This document shows positions 1-7,631 of a DNA stretch of 64,000 bases, one piece after another. Under the pieces are notes generated by a model that saw only the letters and a program-made list of their open reading frames with translations, searched no databases and was not told the origin of the DNA. Source of the DNA: RUG708 sp050946535 (GTDB lineage: Bacteria; Bacillota; Clostridia; Peptostreptococcales; Anaerovoracaceae); assembly GCA_050946535.1 (NCBI GenBank), contig JBMNUZ010000001.1, forward strand, positions 235,488 to 299,487. The letters are read 5' to 3'. The translations under genes and the position numbers were made by a program. The stretch's first letter is position 1. Every line of letters starts with the position of its first letter.

Positions 1-1092
1 TACAACTGCAACATCCCGTGGGCTATCCTTCTCGATCCTACGTCGGCATGCAACCTTCACTGCAAGGGATGCTGGGCCGGTGAATACGGAAATAAGCTCA
101 ATCTTTCATTCGATGAGATCGACGATATCATCACTCAGGGCAAAGAGCTCGGTATATATATGTACATTTATACCGGCGGCGAGCCTCTGGTAAGAAAGAA
201 CGACCTGATGAAAATCTGCAGAAAGCACAGCGACTGCATATTCCTGAGCTTCACGAACGGTACGCTGATAGACGAAGCGTTTGCCGACGAGCTGCTCGAG
301 GTCAAGAACTTCTTCCCGGCGATCTCGCTCGAGGGCTTCGAGGAAGCCACCGACGCCAGAAGAGGAAAGGGCACTTACCAGAAGGTAATGAAAGCGATGG
401 AGATCCTCCGCGAGAGACATCTCGTCTACGGTATTTCGGCGTGCTACACGCGTCAGAACATAGATTCGATCTCCTCGGAGGAATTCTACGACAAGCTCAT
501 CGATATGGGAGTGTACTTCATCTGGTACTTCCACTATATGCCTGTCGGCGCAGACGCTCAGCCTGATCTCATTCCTACGCCTGAACAGCGCAAGATGATC
601 TACAAGAGAATCAGAGACTACAGATCTCGCAAACCTCTGTTCGCGATGGACTTCCAGAACGACGGCGAATATGTAGGCGGCTGCATTGCAGGCGGCAGAA
701 GATACCTGCACATAAACGCGAACGGCGATGTCGATCCTTGCGTATTCATTCATTACTCAAACGCAAACATCAGAAATATGTCGCTGCTCGACTGCCTCAG
801 AAGCCCGCTCTTCCAGGCTTATCACGACGGACAGCCGTTTAACGACAACATGATGCGTCCGTGCCCGATGCTAGAGAATCCTGAGATCCTGCCTGAACTC
901 GTAAAGAAGACAGGTGCTCATCCTACAGATTACACGGCTCAGGAGACAGCTGACGAGCTTTGTGCGAAGACGAAAGCCTACGCGGAGAGCTGGAAGCCTG
1001 TATCCGAAGAGCTCTGGGAGAAGAGGAAGGCCGAGAAGGCTGCAAAGGAAGAACAGATGAAACAGGAAGAAGAAAAGGCAGCCGGCATCTGA
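1..1092 (+). CDS. Radical SAM/SPASM-type protein, 5' end outside the window
   Basis: The frame is open from the first base of the window to a TGA at 1090-1092, so the gene begins upstream. The visible part holds the radical SAM cluster motif CNLHCKGC (CxxxCxxC, encoded near 49-72), then the GGEP motif (TGGEPLV) that contacts S-adenosylmethionine. A cysteine-containing C-terminal part (GGCIAGG, DPCVF, RPCPM) looks like a SPASM or twitch auxiliary-cluster region. The last 25 or so residues are a charged Lys/Glu tail. The family makes a 5'-deoxyadenosyl radical; the substrate cannot be read from this fragment and no peptide or cofactor gene lies next to it. A rho-independent terminator follows at 1136. 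Family is secure, function unknown. Confidence 0.85.
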   Translation, partial: YNCNIPWAILLDPTSACNLHCKGCWAGEYGNKLNLSFDEIDDIITQGKELGIYMYIYTGGEPLVRKNDLMKICRKHSDCIFLSFTNGTLIDEAFADELLEVKNFFPAISLEGFEEATDARRGKGTYQKVMKAMEILRERHLVYGISACYTRQNIDSISSEEFYDKLIDMGVYFIWYFHYMPVGADAQPDLIPTPEQRKMIYKRIRDYRSRKPLFAMDFQNDGEYVGGCIAGGRRYLHINANGDVDPCVFIHYSNANIRNMSLLDCLRSPLFQAYHDGQPFNDNMMRPCPMLENPEILPELVKKTGAHPTDYTAQETADELCAKTKAYAESWKPVSEELWEKRKAEKAAKEEQMKQEEEKAAGI

Positions 1093-1135
1093 CAGAACTG
1101 AAATCTTACATATATCCTGCATATGAGAAATAAGT

Positions 1136-1164
1136 GCGTGAGTCCTGACGGGCTCACGCTTTTT
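1136..1164 (+). terminator. Rho-independent terminator after the radical SAM gene
   Basis: A 10-bp stem (1136-1145 with 1150-1159, one G-U pair) has a TGAC loop and is followed by five T residues. It closes the radical SAM transcript. Confidence 0.8.
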
Positions 1165-1182
1165 ATATATAATAATCTTATT

Positions 1183-1239
1183 GATCAATGGACATGACTT
1201 ATTGACGAATGTACATGAGACGAATGTACATGATATAAT
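1183..1239 (+). promoter_or_regulatory. Extended -10 promoter preceded by tandem 15-bp repeats
   Basis: GACGAATGTACATGA occurs twice back to back (1204-1218 and 1219-1233), and a looser copy (12 of 15 matches) lies at 1183-1197. The second copy ends in the TGA of TGATATAAT, an extended -10 element with its hexamer at 1234-1239. No good -35 sits at 16-18 bp spacing. Each repeat contains the palindrome TGTACA. The layout suggests a promoter that needs an activator or is covered by a repressor, driving the flavodoxin-like gene at 1279. Confidence 0.55.
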
Positions 1240-1278
1240 AAAAAAATACATCGGAATATCAGGGAAAGGAAGGCAGGC

Positions 1279-1767
1279 ATGGCAGCAGACACATTGATCG
1301 CTTATTATTCATGGAGCGGCAAATCAGAAAAACTTGCGAAAAATCTCAACGAAGCACTGATAGGCAGCGATATCTTCAAGATCAGGACGAAGCGCAAATA
1401 TTCGACCAGTTTTTTCATAGCTTGTTTCCAGGCGGGACGCGAAAAACGAAAAAAAGCGAGACCTGAGATCATGGATTCGATCGCGGGCAAAAAGATGGCG
1501 AAATACGAGCGTATCATCCTCGTCTATCCGATCTGGTGCGGATCATGTCCTATGGCGATCCTGACATTCCTCGAGAGCATTAAGACGAAGGACCTCGATA
1601 TCTTTCCGATATCCACGAGCGCGTCGATCACGCTCGGCTCCAGCCTGGCAGACATAAAAAATTCGGCGCCGGAAGCAAATATAGCGGAGGGGCTGGCTGT
1701 TCCGGGCAAGGTCGCCGACACGCAGAAGGCTGTAAACACGGTCTTTCATTACCTCGGCCTCAGATAG
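1279..1767 (+). CDS. Flavodoxin-like protein
   Basis: The 162-residue protein starts with a beta strand and FMN-phosphate-loop-like segment (TLIAYYSWSGKSEKLA) and has a YPIWCGSCPM segment near residue 93, as in flavodoxin-fold quinone reductase relatives (usually YPxWxGxxP). Members bind FMN and carry one or two electrons in the cytoplasm. The loop around residues 35-62 is rich in Lys and Arg, which is unusual for an acidic electron-transfer flavodoxin. The start is the ATG about 8 nt after a GGAAGG-type site. The downstream small gene begins 9 nt after the stop, so the two are probably one transcript. The partner protein is unknown. Confidence 0.75.
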   Translation: MAADTLIAYYSWSGKSEKLAKNLNEALIGSDIFKIRTKRKYSTSFFIACFQAGREKRKKARPEIMDSIAGKKMAKYERIILVYPIWCGSCPMAILTFLESIKTKDLDIFPISTSASITLGSSLADIKNSAPEANIAEGLAVPGKVADTQKAVNTVFHYLGLR

Positions 1768-1776
1768 GAGGGCATC

Positions 1777-2181
1777 ATGATACTTTTTGCATGCGTCGAC
1801 GACGGGATGGGTATGATGTTCAACCACAGACGCCAGAGCAGCGACAGGATCCTGCGCATCAGAATGCTGAGCATTGCGGCTGGGCACAAGTTCTGGATGA
1901 ATCGGTATACGGCGTCTCAGTTCGACGCCGATGACAACGTCAGTGTCAGCGAAAATCCGCTTGAAGACGCTGGCAGCGGCGATTTCTGCTTCGTCGAGAA
2001 TATTCACGCGGCGGACGCGGCCGGCAGGATAGAGAAAATATATCTTTACAGATGGAACAGGGCTTATCCGTCGGATTTTAAATTCGATATAGATCTTTCG
2101 GAGTACACGCTTCAGAGCACGGTGGATTTCGCGGGCAGTTCGCACGAAAAAATCACGGAGGAAGTTTACGTTCGGAAGTGA
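1777..2181 (+). CDS. Conserved hypothetical protein
   Basis: A 134-residue cytoplasmic protein without signal peptide or membrane segment. It opens with MILFACVDDGMGMMFNHRRQ, a pattern I associate with small proteins of Clostridia that automatic pipelines sometimes label ribonuclease Z; no metallo-beta-lactamase HxHxDH motif is present, so I do not accept that label. The ribosome site AGGAGGG overlaps the TAG stop of the flavodoxin-like gene, which points to translational coupling and a shared role. Function unknown. Confidence 0.65.
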   Translation: MILFACVDDGMGMMFNHRRQSSDRILRIRMLSIAAGHKFWMNRYTASQFDADDNVSVSENPLEDAGSGDFCFVENIHAADAAGRIEKIYLYRWNRAYPSDFKFDIDLSEYTLQSTVDFAGSSHEKITEEVYVRK

Positions 2182-2418
2182 CGGACCCGCGGCGGGCGCG
2201 CAGGTGAATCTGCGCGCGGTGGAATTGCAATTTGTGATTGAATAAATCCCGGGCGTGAGTCGGATTTCGGAAATGGATGGTGCTGCATCGTCCGCACATT
2301 TGCATGAGTGGCGGAACCTGTATAAAGGAAAATAATGAAAAACGGCAGAATTACGAGCCGCTGTAAGCTGGTAAATTACTGTAAATAAATGTATAATTTT
2401 GATTCAGAACAAAAAGTC

Positions 2419-2447
2419 TTGACATTTATCACACTTTAATAGATACT
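2419..2447 (+). promoter_or_regulatory. Sigma-A-type promoter for the possible leader RNA
   Basis: TTGACA at 2419-2424 is followed after 17 bp by GATACT at 2442-2447. Transcription would start near 2455, just before the hairpins at 2458-2600. This lies in the 586-bp gap between the gene ending at 2181 and asnS; bases 2182-2400 show nothing I can name. Confidence 0.55.
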
Positions 2448-2454
2448 AAATACA

Positions 2455-2659
2455 TACATAGCTGATACAAAGCTATCACATATAAAGGGTAATATAAAGC
2501 TGTCAGTAAGGAAGACATAAAATATAAAAAGAACTGACAGCAAACCTGTTCCCCGCAGGTGGTATAAATTTGCAAAATACCTATAATCCCTTTGTAGAAT
2601 AATAGAAAAATTGACAGCGGAAAAGCAGAGTTCTCCCCAACTCTGCTTTTTCGTTTTTT
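2455..2659 (+). ncRNA. Candidate structured RNA or leader upstream of asnS
   Basis: Between a promoter (2419-2447) and an intrinsic terminator (2621-2659) the sequence can form several helices. There is a 6-bp hairpin (2458-2463 with 2471-2476). A long-range helix AAAGGG/CCCTTT (2484-2489 with 2588-2593) encloses three hairpins: 2499-2507 with 2533-2541 (9 bp), 2544-2548 with 2556-2560, and 2561-2565 with 2577-2581. A closed multibranch junction ahead of a terminator resembles a riboswitch or a short independent RNA. No T-box sequence (AGGGTGG plus ACCG) is present, although the next gene is an aminoacyl-tRNA synthetase. Class unknown; the pairing was found by eye and could be chance in AT-rich DNA. 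Confidence 0.4.
2621..2659 (+). terminator. Rho-independent terminator upstream of asnS
   Basis: A perfect 12-bp stem (2621-2632 with 2639-2650) has a CTCCCC loop and is followed by a T-rich stretch. It lies about 110 nt before asnS, so it ends an upstream RNA or works as an attenuator. Confidence 0.85.
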
Positions 2660-2694
2660 GTGCACTTTATTTTTGTAAGCGTGACGGCAGGCAA

Positions 2695-2723
2695 TTGACA
2701 GCCATGTTTGCCGGTGATACTCT
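2695..2723 (+). promoter_or_regulatory. Predicted asnS promoter
   Basis: TTGACA at 2695-2700, a 17-bp spacer, then TACTCT at 2718-2723. It lies downstream of the terminator and 45 bp before the GTG start, so asnS need not depend on the leader RNA. Confidence 0.55.
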
Positions 2724-2767
2724 GAATGAAATTGTTCGAATATATTATTTAAGACAGAGGTACAAAA

Positions 2768-4147
2768 GTGAAGAAAACAGAAATAAGTGAACTGCACCGC
2801 AGCAGTGCTGATTATGCGGGACGTGTCATTGCGGTAAACGGATGGGTGAGAACGAACAGGTCGTCGGGGAAATTCGGATTTCTCGAGATAACCGACGGAA
2901 GCAGTTTCCGCGGCCTTCAGATAGTATATGAAGAAAAGTTTCTCGAAAACTTCGGCGAAATAGCCTCGCTTACTGCAGGATGCGCCGTCACGGCGGAGGG
3001 AACGCTTGCGCTTACTCCTGAAGGGAAACAGCCGTTCGAGCTTAAGGCGTCGGACGTTACGATCGCAGCTCTGGCGGATAAGAGCTACCCGCTGCAGAAG
3101 AAAAGACACAGCATGGAGTTCCTCCGCGAAATCGCGCATATCAGACCGAGGAGCAACACTTTTCAGGCTGTATTCAGGATAAGATCGCTGGCTGCTGCGG
3201 CGTGCCACAGGTTCTTCCAGGAGAGAGGCTTCGTATACGTAAACACGCCGATCATAACAGGAAGCGACGCAGAGGGCGCAGGAGAGATGTTCCAGGTGAC
3301 GACGCTCGACCCTATCGCCGGACCGGCTGCCGATTACAGCGGGGATTTCTTCGGCAAAAAAGCGTCTCTGTCGGTCAGCGGACAGCTCGAGGCGGAGGCG
3401 TTCGCCCTCGCGTTCGGAAAGGTCTATACTTTCGGACCTGCGTTCAGGGCTGAGGATTCCAATACTACGAGACATGCCGCCGAATTCTGGATGATCGAGC
3501 CCGAGATCGCTTTCGCCGATCTGAACGACGACATCGAGCTCGCCGAGGCCATGACCAAGTACATAATCAAAGATGTCCTGGAAAAAGCTCCGGCAGAGTA
3601 CGAATTCATCGAAAAGCGCATCTCGAAGGGGATCGTCGGTAAACTCAGAAATGCGCTGGAAAAGAGTTTCAGCAGGATCACGTACACAGAGGCCGTCGAA
3701 ATACTCCAGAAAGCGAATGAAGATTTCAAATATCCGGTCAGCTGGGGGATCGATCTTCAGACGGAGCACGAGCGCTTTCTGTCGGAAAAATATTTCGGAA
3801 ATCCTGTCTTCGTAACCGATTATCCGAAAGACATCAAGGCATTCTACATGAGGCTGAACGACGACGGCAGGACCGTCGCGGCGTCAGACATGCTCGTGCC
3901 GGGCATCGGCGAACTTATCGGCGGCAGCCAGAGGGAGGAACGCTTCGATGTCATCAGCTCGCGCATGAAGGAGCTCGGCATGGATCTTTCGGCGTACGAC
4001 TGGTACCTCGATCTCAGAAAATACGGCGGCGTGAAGCATGCAGGCTACGGAATCGGCTTCGAGCGCCTGATCATGTACCTTACGGGAATGCTGAACATCA
4101 GAGATGTCATACCGTTCCCGAGGACGCCGGGAAACCTGGAATTTTAA
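2768..4147 (+). CDS. asnS: Asparagine-tRNA ligase
   Basis: A 459-residue class IIb synthetase, close to the usual 430-470. It ligates asparagine to tRNA-Asn with ATP in the cytoplasm. An N-terminal OB-fold anticodon-binding domain (about 1-100, with VNGWVRTNRSSGKF) precedes the catalytic core. Motif 2 is seen as FRAEDSNTTRHAAEFWMIEP, the usual AsnRS form, and motif 3 as GIGFERLIMYLTG near the C-terminus. Translation starts at GTG after an AGAGG site 8 nt upstream. A HAD phosphatase follows 21 nt later and may be co-transcribed. A candidate leader RNA and a separate promoter lie upstream. Confidence 0.96.
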   Translation: MKKTEISELHRSSADYAGRVIAVNGWVRTNRSSGKFGFLEITDGSSFRGLQIVYEEKFLENFGEIASLTAGCAVTAEGTLALTPEGKQPFELKASDVTIAALADKSYPLQKKRHSMEFLREIAHIRPRSNTFQAVFRIRSLAAAACHRFFQERGFVYVNTPIITGSDAEGAGEMFQVTTLDPIAGPAADYSGDFFGKKASLSVSGQLEAEAFALAFGKVYTFGPAFRAEDSNTTRHAAEFWMIEPEIAFADLNDDIELAEAMTKYIIKDVLEKAPAEYEFIEKRISKGIVGKLRNALEKSFSRITYTEAVEILQKANEDFKYPVSWGIDLQTEHERFLSEKYFGNPVFVTDYPKDIKAFYMRLNDDGRTVAASDMLVPGIGELIGGSQREERFDVISSRMKELGMDLSAYDWYLDLRKYGGVKHAGYGIGFERLIMYLTGMLNIRDVIPFPRTPGNLEF

Positions 4148-4168
4148 CAGAGAAGGGAACCAGAGAAC

Positions 4169-4849
4169 ATGGATGGAAAGACAATAAGGGCTGTGCTGTT
4201 CGATTTCGACGGTACGATCATGGATACAAACGACCTCATAAACAAATCGTGGAGATACACGTTTGAAAACATAACCGGGGAAGTGCCGCCGGACGAAGTT
4301 ATTTACAGCACATACGGCGAAATCCTCGCGGATACGATGAAGAAATTCTTCGGCGGAACGCCTGAGGAAGTGAAGAAAAACATAGAGATATACAGAAGCT
4401 ATCATAAGGAACACTTCGACGAAGAAATCCACCTGTTTCCGCACGTGAAAGAAATGCTTTCGGATCTTTCGAAAAGGGGATATAAACTGGCACTCGTCAC
4501 TTCAAGGCTTGCAAACACTACGTACAGAGGACTCGATGATTTCGGAATAAAGGACGTGTTCGACGCGCTCGTGACAGCCAACGATACCGATATCCACAAG
4601 CCTGAGCCGGAACCGGCGATACTGGCGCTGAGGAAGCTCGGAGTGAGTCCTGGAGAAGCCGTGATGATCGGAGATACGTGGCTCGACATGGAGTGCGCCC
4701 GCAGGGCAGGCGTCACGCCTGTGCTCGCGGGATGGAGCGAAGCGTACAAATACAGCAGCGAGAAGACGATGGGCAGACCCGATTATATAGTAGACAAGCC
4801 GGAAGACTTTCCCGATCTTCTCGAAAAGCTCAACAGCGGGAGAAAATGA
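4169..4849 (+). CDS. HAD-family phosphatase (PpaX/phosphoglycolate phosphatase-like)
   Basis: A 226-residue haloacid-dehalogenase hydrolase. Motif I is DFDGT (residues 12-16, first Asp the nucleophile), motif II the Thr/Ser of LALVTSR, motif III a Lys before PEPEP, and motif IV GDTWLDMECAR. A helical cap lies between motifs I and II, as in pyrophosphatase PpaX and phosphoglycolate phosphatase. It would remove phosphate from a small metabolite or pyrophosphate in the cytoplasm; the substrate is not shown by sequence. Its TGA stop directly abuts the ATG of the next gene (4850), so the two are translationally coupled. Confidence 0.85.
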   Translation: MDGKTIRAVLFDFDGTIMDTNDLINKSWRYTFENITGEVPPDEVIYSTYGEILADTMKKFFGGTPEEVKKNIEIYRSYHKEHFDEEIHLFPHVKEMLSDLSKRGYKLALVTSRLANTTYRGLDDFGIKDVFDALVTANDTDIHKPEPEPAILALRKLGVSPGEAVMIGDTWLDMECARRAGVTPVLAGWSEAYKYSSEKTMGRPDYIVDKPEDFPDLLEKLNSGRK

Positions 4850-5653
4850 ATGGGAATGGTTTTTGTTTCGGAGCTGGCGTGCAGCCAGCTGAAAGACGAT
4901 CTGCGAAAGGCCGGCCACGAGGTTTTCGAGGTCCTGCCCGGAGATACCGTTTACAGCGCGATCGAATCTCATCCGGACATCTATATGTGCAAAACGAAGC
5001 GTACATTGGTAATAGACGATTCTATAAGGACGAAGCCGGATATCAGGGAGATTTACGACCGCGAGATGGCGGAAAGACTCGAGGGGAATTCGGAAAATCC
5101 GCTCATACCGGCGATGAGTACCGGCGGTGATACGGCGGTCGTCTTTCAGATGGGAAACATAGGACCGGAGTATCCGTTCGATGTCCCTTACAATGCGGTC
5201 TGCACCGGCAGGCATTTCATACACAATCTCGAATATACGTCGCCTGCTCTCCTCGAAAGAGCACGCGCGGAAGGTCTCGAGCTCATCAACGTGAAGCAGG
5301 GGTATACAAAGTGCTCGTGCGTCGCAGCAGGCGGAGGCATCATTACTGCTGACCGCGGGATTTACAGAACGATAGAAGCCTACAACGGGATCCTGAAAGA
5401 TGAAGGCGTTCCTGAAGAATGCATAGATATCCTTCTTATAGAGGAAGGACACGTTAAGCTCCCGGGATTCGACAGCGGATTCATAGGCGGTGCGAGCGGA
5501 CAGGCTGGAAACAAGGTCTATTTCAACGGCGACCTGAGCGAGCACCCTGATTTTGAACGAATCGCGGAATTCATATGGAAACACGGCGCGGAACCCGTAT
5601 GGTACAGCGGGGTTCCTCTGACAGATATTGGTTCGGTTGTCTGCATCGACTGA
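4850..5653 (+). CDS. DUF6873-like protein, pentein (guanidino-group-modifying) fold suspected
   Basis: A 267-residue cytoplasmic protein. I recognise it, with moderate confidence, as the DUF6873 group assigned to the pentein/GME fold of arginine deiminases and amidinotransferases. Visible signs are short repeated beta-alpha units, a conserved Cys pair with a Gly-rich loop (KCSCVAAGGGIITAD) and GFDSGFIGGASG near the C-terminus. The classical arginine-deiminase catalytic motif is not evident. It is stitched to the HAD gene without a gap. Function unknown; coupling to a phosphatase and asnS does not define a pathway. Confidence 0.65.
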   Translation: MGMVFVSELACSQLKDDLRKAGHEVFEVLPGDTVYSAIESHPDIYMCKTKRTLVIDDSIRTKPDIREIYDREMAERLEGNSENPLIPAMSTGGDTAVVFQMGNIGPEYPFDVPYNAVCTGRHFIHNLEYTSPALLERARAEGLELINVKQGYTKCSCVAAGGGIITADRGIYRTIEAYNGILKDEGVPEECIDILLIEEGHVKLPGFDSGFIGGASGQAGNKVYFNGDLSEHPDFERIAEFIWKHGAEPVWYSGVPLTDIGSVVCID

Positions 5654-5812
5654 ACCGGACAACGTGCGGAAAACGTACGAAAAATAACGGTAATTGTGAT
5701 TATCTTATGCTCTGTGTTATTGAGAATCCTGATGTTTTGTAGTAATATTAAAGCGTTGTTAAATATCGCTGCAGAGCGGTAAACTGTTTGATTGTAAGAA
5801 AGGAAAGAGTTT

Positions 5813-6664
5813 ATGAAAAATTTCAAGAAGCTTGCTGTGGCAGTTCTCGCTGTCACCATGGCCATTTCAATGGCAGCATGCGGAAGCAGTTCAAGTTCAT
5901 CGTCATCTTCGGCTTCGTCGGCAGGATCCGATTCTTCAGCCAGTGTTTCAGGCCAGACATTCAAGGCTGCTCTCGAGCCTACGTTCCCTCCGTTCGATAC
6001 GACTGATTCGGAAGGAAATCTCGCTGGAATCGACGTAGACCTGGTAAACGCCATCGCAGAGTCCCAGGGCTTCAAGGTTGAGTGGGAAAACCTCCAGTTC
6101 GACGGTCTTATTCCTGCGCTTCAGTCCGGAAATGTAGACATCGTCGCATCTGGTATGAGCATCAACGAAGACAGAGAGAAACAGGTAGATTTCTCCGATC
6201 CTTATTACGATTCGGGCCTGGTTGTAGCAGTAAAGGCTGACAACACGACGATCAACAGCGAAGACGATCTTACCACGGACATGAAGGTCGCTGCACAGAT
6301 CGGCACGACCGGAGCAGAGGAAGCTCAGAGACTCAAGGACGAAGGCAAGATCGCAGATGTAGTAATCCTGCCTCAGCTCGACACAGCGATGATGCAGCTG
6401 GTCAACGGAGACGTAGAGGCAGTCATCAACGATAAACCTGTAACCGAAGCGTATATTGCAAAGCAGGAAGGCAAGATCAAGATCGTAGGAGACACTATCA
6501 ACGCAGACTCGTACGGAATCGCTGTCCAGAAGGGAAACACGGCTCTCCTCAACGCAATCAATGCAGGCCTCAAGGAGATCAAGGACAACGGCACTTATGA
6601 CCAGATCATAAGCCAGTGGTTCAGCGATACTTCAAGCCTCGCTGACAGCGGATCGGCCCAGTAA
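5813..6664 (+). CDS. Polar amino acid ABC transporter, substrate-binding lipoprotein
   Basis: A 283-residue extracellular solute-binding protein of family 3. A lipoprotein signal peptide ends at Cys23 (SMAAC), followed by a Ser-rich tether (about 24-47) and then the two-lobed binding domain beginning FKAALEPTFPPFDTTD with GNLAGIDVDLVNAIA. The type binds glutamine, arginine, cystine or similar amino acids at the membrane surface. The permease and ATPase genes follow at 6930 and 7632, but a strong terminator (6706) and a new promoter (6820) separate them, so the binding protein can be made in excess. An AAGGAAAG ribosome site precedes the ATG. Confidence 0.9.
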   Translation: MKNFKKLAVAVLAVTMAISMAACGSSSSSSSSSASSAGSDSSASVSGQTFKAALEPTFPPFDTTDSEGNLAGIDVDLVNAIAESQGFKVEWENLQFDGLIPALQSGNVDIVASGMSINEDREKQVDFSDPYYDSGLVVAVKADNTTINSEDDLTTDMKVAAQIGTTGAEEAQRLKDEGKIADVVILPQLDTAMMQLVNGDVEAVINDKPVTEAYIAKQEGKIKIVGDTINADSYGIAVQKGNTALLNAINAGLKEIKDNGTYDQIISQWFSDTSSLADSGSAQ

Positions 6665-6705
6665 ACATTTTTACCATATTGAAACGAAAAAACAATCGCT
6701 TTTCA

Positions 6706-6736
6706 CGGTTCCGGCGCATGCCGGAACCGCTTTTTT
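6706..6736 (+). terminator. Rho-independent terminator after the binding-protein gene
   Basis: The stem CGGTTCCGGC with GCCGGAACCG (6706-6729) closes on a short CAT-type loop and is followed by six T residues at 6731-6736. It limits read-through into the permease gene. Confidence 0.9.
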
Positions 6737-6819
6737 GTATCTGAAACGCACGAAAAAAGACTTTTTCCGTGTGAATGCGGCTTGCAATTGCACATTTGGC
6801 GTACGAAAGCAACAAATAA

Positions 6820-6848
6820 TTGTCATGAATCATAAAAAGCTGTATAAT
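6820..6848 (+). promoter_or_regulatory. Promoter for the permease and ATPase genes
   Basis: TTGTCA (6820-6825), 17 bp, then TATAAT (6843-6848), a near-consensus housekeeping promoter 81 bp before the permease ATG. Confidence 0.75.
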
Positions 6849-6929
6849 GCTTGTTAGTTATGCAGTTCTGCGCCAAGCGCCTTTCTGCAGCGCAATTTTA
6901 TTATTTTCAAAGACAGAGGTTTATTGTAA

Positions 6930-7631
6930 ATGGACTATTTGACAGGTATTGTGACGGCGGCTCACGGTATCGGCATGACGCTTTACGTTACCGTGTGCGC
7001 GATCCTGATAGGTATTGTGATAGGTCTTCTGATGGCCCTCATGAAGATGAGCCGCCATATCGTTCCGAAGATTATCGCAAATGTCTATATCGAAGTTGTC
7101 AGAGGCACGCCGCTCTTCGTTCAGATATTGATATTCGCATACGGCATACCTTATCTTGTCAGCTCACTTTCAGGAGGCAAGATAAGTTTCAACTGGGAGC
7201 CTATAGTGATCGTGGGTATTCTCGCGTGCGGCCTCAACAGCGGAGCCTATCTGGCTGAAATCATGAGAAGCGGGATCCAGGCCGTTGACAAAGGACAGAA
7301 CGAAGCATCGAGGTCGCTCGGCCTTACGAGCGGGCAGACCATGAGATACGTCATTCTGCCTCAGGCCTTCAGAATCATACTTCCGGCTATGGCCAACGAA
7401 TTCGTAACGCTTATAAAGGAAACGTCCATACTTTCGTACATCGGAATCGTGGAAATCACCAGAGAGGGTATGCTCTGGGCGTCACGCGACTTCAAGTCGT
7501 TTCCGGCATATATTGGCGTAGCCATAGTTTACATGTGCCTGACGATTCCTCTTTCGAGACTCGTGGCATATCTGGAGAAACGCATGGATCCTTCGGCACC
7601 TAAGATGAAGAAAAGAAAGCCTGGTATATAA
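6930..7631 (+). CDS. Polar amino acid ABC transporter, permease
   Basis: A 233-residue HisM/GlnP-type inner component with about five hydrophobic segments. The cytoplasmic EAA loop that docks on the ATPase reads EASRSLGLTSGQTMRYVILPQ (near 128-148), matching the family signature EAAxxLG followed by a Gly and an LPQA. It forms the amino acid channel in the cytoplasmic membrane. The ATPase gene starts on the base after its stop, so subunits are coupled. The ribosome site upstream of the ATG is weak (AGAGG). Confidence 0.93.
   Translation: MDYLTGIVTAAHGIGMTLYVTVCAILIGIVIGLLMALMKMSRHIVPKIIANVYIEVVRGTPLFVQILIFAYGIPYLVSSLSGGKISFNWEPIVIVGILACGLNSGAYLAEIMRSGIQAVDKGQNEASRSLGLTSGQTMRYVILPQAFRIILPAMANEFVTLIKETSILSYIGIVEITREGMLWASRDFKSFPAYIGVAIVYMCLTIPLSRLVAYLEKRMDPSAPKMKKRKPGI

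Noticed and set aside
1777..2181. Ribonuclease Z annotation for the small protein
   Set aside because: The protein is far too short for RNase Z and has no HxHxDH metal motif.
2182..2767. An Asn-type T-box leader for asnS
   Set aside because: No AGGGTGG...ACCG T-box, no Stem I motifs and no AAC specifier setting could be found; only generic hairpins and a terminator are present.
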